From positions 1 through 7,423 of the forward strand of contig NZ_CALEVF010000156.1 in assembly GCF_937920395.1 (NCBI RefSeq): DNA of 7,423 nt, written 5' to 3'. The translations under genes were made by a program, and so were the position numbers. The notes beneath the pieces are model-generated. The model was not told the origin of the DNA, made no database searches, and saw only the letters and a list, made by a program, of their open reading frames with translations. Position 1 is the stretch's first letter, and each line of letters begins with the position of its first letter. Of this stretch, positions 4,912 to 7,423 are shown piece by piece. Origin of the DNA: an uncultured Clostridium sp. Its GTDB lineage: Bacteria; Bacillota; Clostridia; Clostridiales; Clostridiaceae.

Positions 4912-7255
4912 AAGAATCGGTTCGGCATACTATCATGTCGTATTCGTTGGATTCAAGTGTTTTCAAACCAATTTCTGCTGTTTTTAAATCAGAGTCAATC
5001 TCTATTACATAGCGAGATTCAATGTATCCTGAGCATTGACTACGGAAGTTTGTTTCCCACTTGTTATTTGTTAGCCAGGAATATAGTGTACCCATTGTGT
5101 CCGCAGTGCGTGTGTAGTCCCATAGTTTTATACTATTAATTGAAACAAGCGGTGTATCAAGCGTGTTCACTGCTAGTCCAAGTTTATCTCCCGAGAGTAC
5201 AACGCCTCGATTAATAGGGTAATAATCACAACAACCCTCTGGTAGCTGTTCACCAGGTTTAAAGAAGGCTCCTGCTTTATCAAGATGCCATTCCCCACCA
5301 TTTACTTTAAGTGGAAGTGAAACATACATTCCCTCTGGATCCATCACAAGCTGTTTTGCCATCTCAGTGGTTACAAGAATCCTTGGAAGGTCATTGTAAA
5401 GGTAGTAGTGAGCAATACATTTCACTGCGCCTTTAATCAGATACATTGCCTTTATGTGTGTGAACACATCTCCACTCTCCACAAGTTCTACGCATTGGAG
5501 AGTAGCGTTGTGGATTTCCATAGCAGGTTTGTGCCTTTGCGCGTATCCATAACCTGCTGCATCCTGACGTACCCCCTCTGGAAATATTTGATAAACTGGT
5601 TCGCCAAGCTTAGGCTCATCAGGATACAGCAATTCCTCTTTCGTAGCTTTGTGAACTATGGAACGGATTCCATCTTTGCCATAGGTAAGCATATATGTGC
5701 TGTTTTCGTAAACATAATCAGATTCTACGTGCTTTAATAAGAAATTATTATGCTTTTCAATATTAGAATCAAATTCCAAACTTAGAGTCTTTTTCTCATG
5801 TGGCTTCATTTCAATATAGCATGCAATCATAGATCCTCGAAGAGTACGTGTTTTTTGAGAGGGAATTTCTTTTCCAGATTCATCTACTACGCGGAAACCT
5901 CCCATATTGAACCTTCCCTCCTCCCAAAAATCAGTAAGAAGATAAACAACATCATTTTTATTAAAATCATGTGGGTTCACAATAATATATCGGAATGGGC
6001 GATGTTGCGTAAACTCACCCTCGCCAAGTGCCCTACAAACTTTGTCGCATGCAGTAGCTGAAAGAACATCTGCATCAAATGCTAGCTTTGCCTTGCGTGC
6101 ATCAAGCTGAGTAACCAGTAATTTATAAGGGTCGCCGCATGAGCTTGAATGACCCCATGTATGCTCTGCATAAGTTATAAGTAGCTTAGATATTTCTTCA
6201 TGTTCATCTATAGAAACAATCTTCATTTCTGGATCTAATTTCTTTGTAAGCTCATTAACACGTTGGGCGTTGCGAAATAACTTTGTTTCGTTTGGAGTAG
6301 AAATTACACCATCAGTCCACCAGTCGTTCCAGTCACCGCGATAGGTTGGTATTTCTCCACCATTTTTCGTAAGATAGTGAAAGTACTCATCAAGAGTTGC
6401 GGTAACAATCTCTATCTCATCACCGTACTTCTTGTTAAACTCTTCGATTAGCTCGCAGTGATCGTCGCCCACAGGGCTGTTGTCAGTATATAATCCTGAT
6501 CCCATTATTGGCATAAAATCGTAGGTATAACCATTTCCCTTGGTGACATTAATCATTTGGCTGATTCGTTTATAAGCGTAATCAGGGCCTTCAACATCAA
6601 CAAATGAGGAGTCCTCAGAAAGCATTCCTGGAATTCCTGGATTACCTCCAGGAGCAAGCCCTGGAATTAACCCAAACTGATTGGCCTTATGATATGCTAG
6701 CCCGTTCCATACAAGAATTTTACGCCCTTTTGGTGTTTCCCACCAAAAGGGCACAAGAGGACGTCCAAATGGTGTATCTCCATGATGGATATTGATATTG
6801 GTAGACAGATACCTAATGCCATGGTCATAGAGTGCATCAGCATAGCCCCAAGAAAATCCGTTGACATCGCAGGACATAGCAACTTCAATATTTGAGAGTT
6901 TATTTTCTTTTGCAAAGTTCGTTGCATAATCCAGCGAGTGAGAAAGGTTATCATAGTTTAAGATATCAGCCAGGTGGAAATATCCACCTGTAAGTTCAAA
7001 GTAGCCGGTCCCTATAGCCGCAATTAGTTCCTTCTTGCCCTCCTCGCCATATCTTTTAAGGTATTCATCTACAGCCCAAAATCCTTCAGCTGTAAAACGG
7101 AACCTATTTCTCTCATCTCGCGCCAACTGTTTTTTTGACAACGCAAATTTAACTGCTTGTTTAATGAAATCAGCTTGATATACAGCAATTTTTTCTTGAC
7201 GCTCTGTGTATCCGATATCAATATGACTGTGGTAAATTAAAAAAACTTTATACAT
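4910..7255 (-). CDS. GH38-type zinc-dependent glycosidase (alpha-mannosidase-like)
   Basis: A 781-residue protein with the GH38 layout: a catalytic N-terminal barrel (about 1-295), a helical middle segment (about 320-410) and a C-terminal beta-sandwich region (about 420-775). The opening HSHIDIGYT (9-17) matches the HSHxDxGW zinc motif, with His11 and Asp13 as ligands. Asp130 in SCDVNGFSWG takes the place of the nucleophile in the family's DxFGHS motif, and His369 in AEHTWGHSSSCGDP fits the last zinc ligand of the HHDxxTGT motif. GDWNDWWTDG (307-316) is a conserved-looking segment. I cannot place the acid/base residue with confidence. Hydrolysis of alpha-mannosides is the family default, but this divergent branch may use another sugar. 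There is no signal peptide, so it is cytoplasmic. The start has GGGGG at 7262-7266, six bases upstream. Hand counts on sampled lines give about 45% GC, against about 30% in the esterase and GH28-like genes, a hint of separate acquisition. Confidence 0.8.
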   Translation of the reverse strand: MYKVFLIYHSHIDIGYTERQEKIAVYQADFIKQAVKFALSKKQLARDERNRFRFTAEGFWAVDEYLKRYGEEGKKELIAAIGTGYFELTGGYFHLADILNYDNLSHSLDYATNFAKENKLSNIEVAMSCDVNGFSWGYADALYDHGIRYLSTNINIHHGDTPFGRPLVPFWWETPKGRKILVWNGLAYHKANQFGLIPGLAPGGNPGIPGMLSEDSSFVDVEGPDYAYKRISQMINVTKGNGYTYDFMPIMGSGLYTDNSPVGDDHCELIEEFNKKYGDEIEIVTATLDEYFHYLTKNGGEIPTYRGDWNDWWTDGVISTPNETKLFRNAQRVNELTKKLDPEMKIVSIDEHEEISKLLITYAEHTWGHSSSCGDPYKLLVTQLDARKAKLAFDADVLSATACDKVCRALGEGEFTQHRPFRYIIVNPHDFNKNDVVYLLTDFWEEGRFNMGGFRVVDESGKEIPSQKTRTLRGSMIACYIEMKPHEKKTLSLEFDSNIEKHNNFLLKHVESDYVYENSTYMLTYGKDGIRSIVHKATKEELLYPDEPKLGEPVYQIFPEGVRQDAAGYGYAQRHKPAMEIHNATLQCVELVESGDVFTHIKAMYLIKGAVKCIAHYYLYNDLPRILVTTEMAKQLVMDPEGMYVSLPLKVNGGEWHLDKAGAFFKPGEQLPEGCCDYYPINRGVVLSGDKLGLAVNTLDTPLVSINSIKLWDYTRTADTMGTLYSWLTNNKWETNFRSQCSGYIESRYVIEIDSDLKTAEIGLKTLESNEYDMIVCRTDS

Positions 7256-7282
7256 AATATTCCCCCATTATCTTCCATACTG

Positions 7283-7305
7283 CCTTGGTACAGTTATACC
7301 AAAGG
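7283..7305. repeat. Dyad-symmetric element upstream of the GH38-type gene
   Basis: The plus strand reads CCTTGGTA, six bases, then TACCAAAGG; TTGGTA and TACCAA are perfect arms and the symmetry extends outward with one extra base. It lies 28-50 bases before the GH38-type ATG and spans the stop codon of the possible upstream frame. With no U run on the minus strand it does not look like a terminator; an operator for a dimeric regulator is plausible. Confidence 0.45.
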
Positions 7306-7423
7306 TATTCTTAATATGTTTATTGATTTTTTTGAAGCAGTATATATGAAGCTGGATGAAACATTATAGATTTTTATTGTTTTAGGTTTAACCTTCTCCT
7401 CCTCAAAGCTGTTTACATCCTCT
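7294..7423 (-). CDS. Possible C-terminal tail of an upstream gene, cut by the window edge
   Basis: Of the three minus-strand frames entering from the right edge, only one stays open, for 42 codons (starting EDVNSFEEEKVKPKTIKIY and ending RIPLV) before TAA at 7296-7294. The other two stop within seven codons. The residues are not recognisable as any family, and the AT-rich DNA here could give such a run by chance. If real, the gene ends 38 bases before the GH38-type ATG and may be co-transcribed with it. Confidence 0.3.
   Translation of the reverse strand, partial: EDVNSFEEEKVKPKTIKIYNVSSSFIYTASKKSINILRIPLV

Noticed and set aside
4864..5139. Plus-strand open frame of 91 codons over the 3' end of the GH38-type gene
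   Set aside because: It overlaps the conserved C-terminal coding region in antisense and has no family resemblance.
6697..6954. Minus-strand 85-codon frame inside the GH38-type gene
   Set aside because: It lies wholly inside the GH38-type reading frame, which carries the conserved motifs; the alternative frame is an out-of-phase shadow.

Overview
The window looks like part of a carbohydrate-utilisation locus from a low-GC Gram-positive bacterium, most likely a plant-fibre-degrading or gut member of the Clostridia. The signs are AT-rich DNA, strong AGGAGG-type ribosome binding sites, a near-consensus CcpA (cre) site and the enzyme families present. The exact species cannot be read from the sequence. 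Every gene I can support lies on the minus strand, so transcription runs from high to low coordinates.

Layout in the order of transcription: (1) 7294-7423, possibly the C-terminal tail of an upstream gene, followed by an inverted repeat. (2) 4910-7255, a 781-residue GH38-type zinc-dependent glycosidase, noticeably richer in GC than everything downstream. (3) 4264-4909, a 646-base gap with no full gene. It holds hairpins after the GH38 gene, a broken LacI-family regulator reduced to its DNA-binding helices, a perfect 13-bp inverted repeat, a promoter candidate with a cre site in its spacer, and four tandem 11-bp units at helical spacing. (4) 3244-4263, a GH130 mannoside phosphorylase. (5) An intrinsic terminator-like hairpin at 3183-3221. 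(6) 1762-3156, a GH28-like parallel beta-helix glycosidase. (7) 1081-1707, an Axe2-like SGNH acetylesterase. (8) 87-1061, a CE2-type two-domain acetylesterase. (9) 1-56, the first codons of a further gene, probably a TIM-barrel glycosidase.

No complete protein has a visible signal peptide, so these enzymes probably act in the cytoplasm on imported oligosaccharides; the transporter would lie outside the window. Two structurally different deacetylases, a beta-helix hydrolase and a phosphorylase that conserves energy as a sugar 1-phosphate fit stepwise breakdown of acetylated hemicellulose-type oligosaccharides such as glucomannan or xylan fragments. The GH38-type enzyme suggests that alpha-linked mannose (or a related sugar) is also handled. 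Its different base composition and its separation by the regulator remnant suggest that it joined the locus separately.

The most notable points are the GH28-like enzyme that keeps the catalytic aspartates but has lost the carboxylate-binding residues of polygalacturonases, the dense regulatory region before the GH130 gene, the terminator that leaves no room for a separate promoter for the esterase genes, and the regulator remnant beside a composition change.
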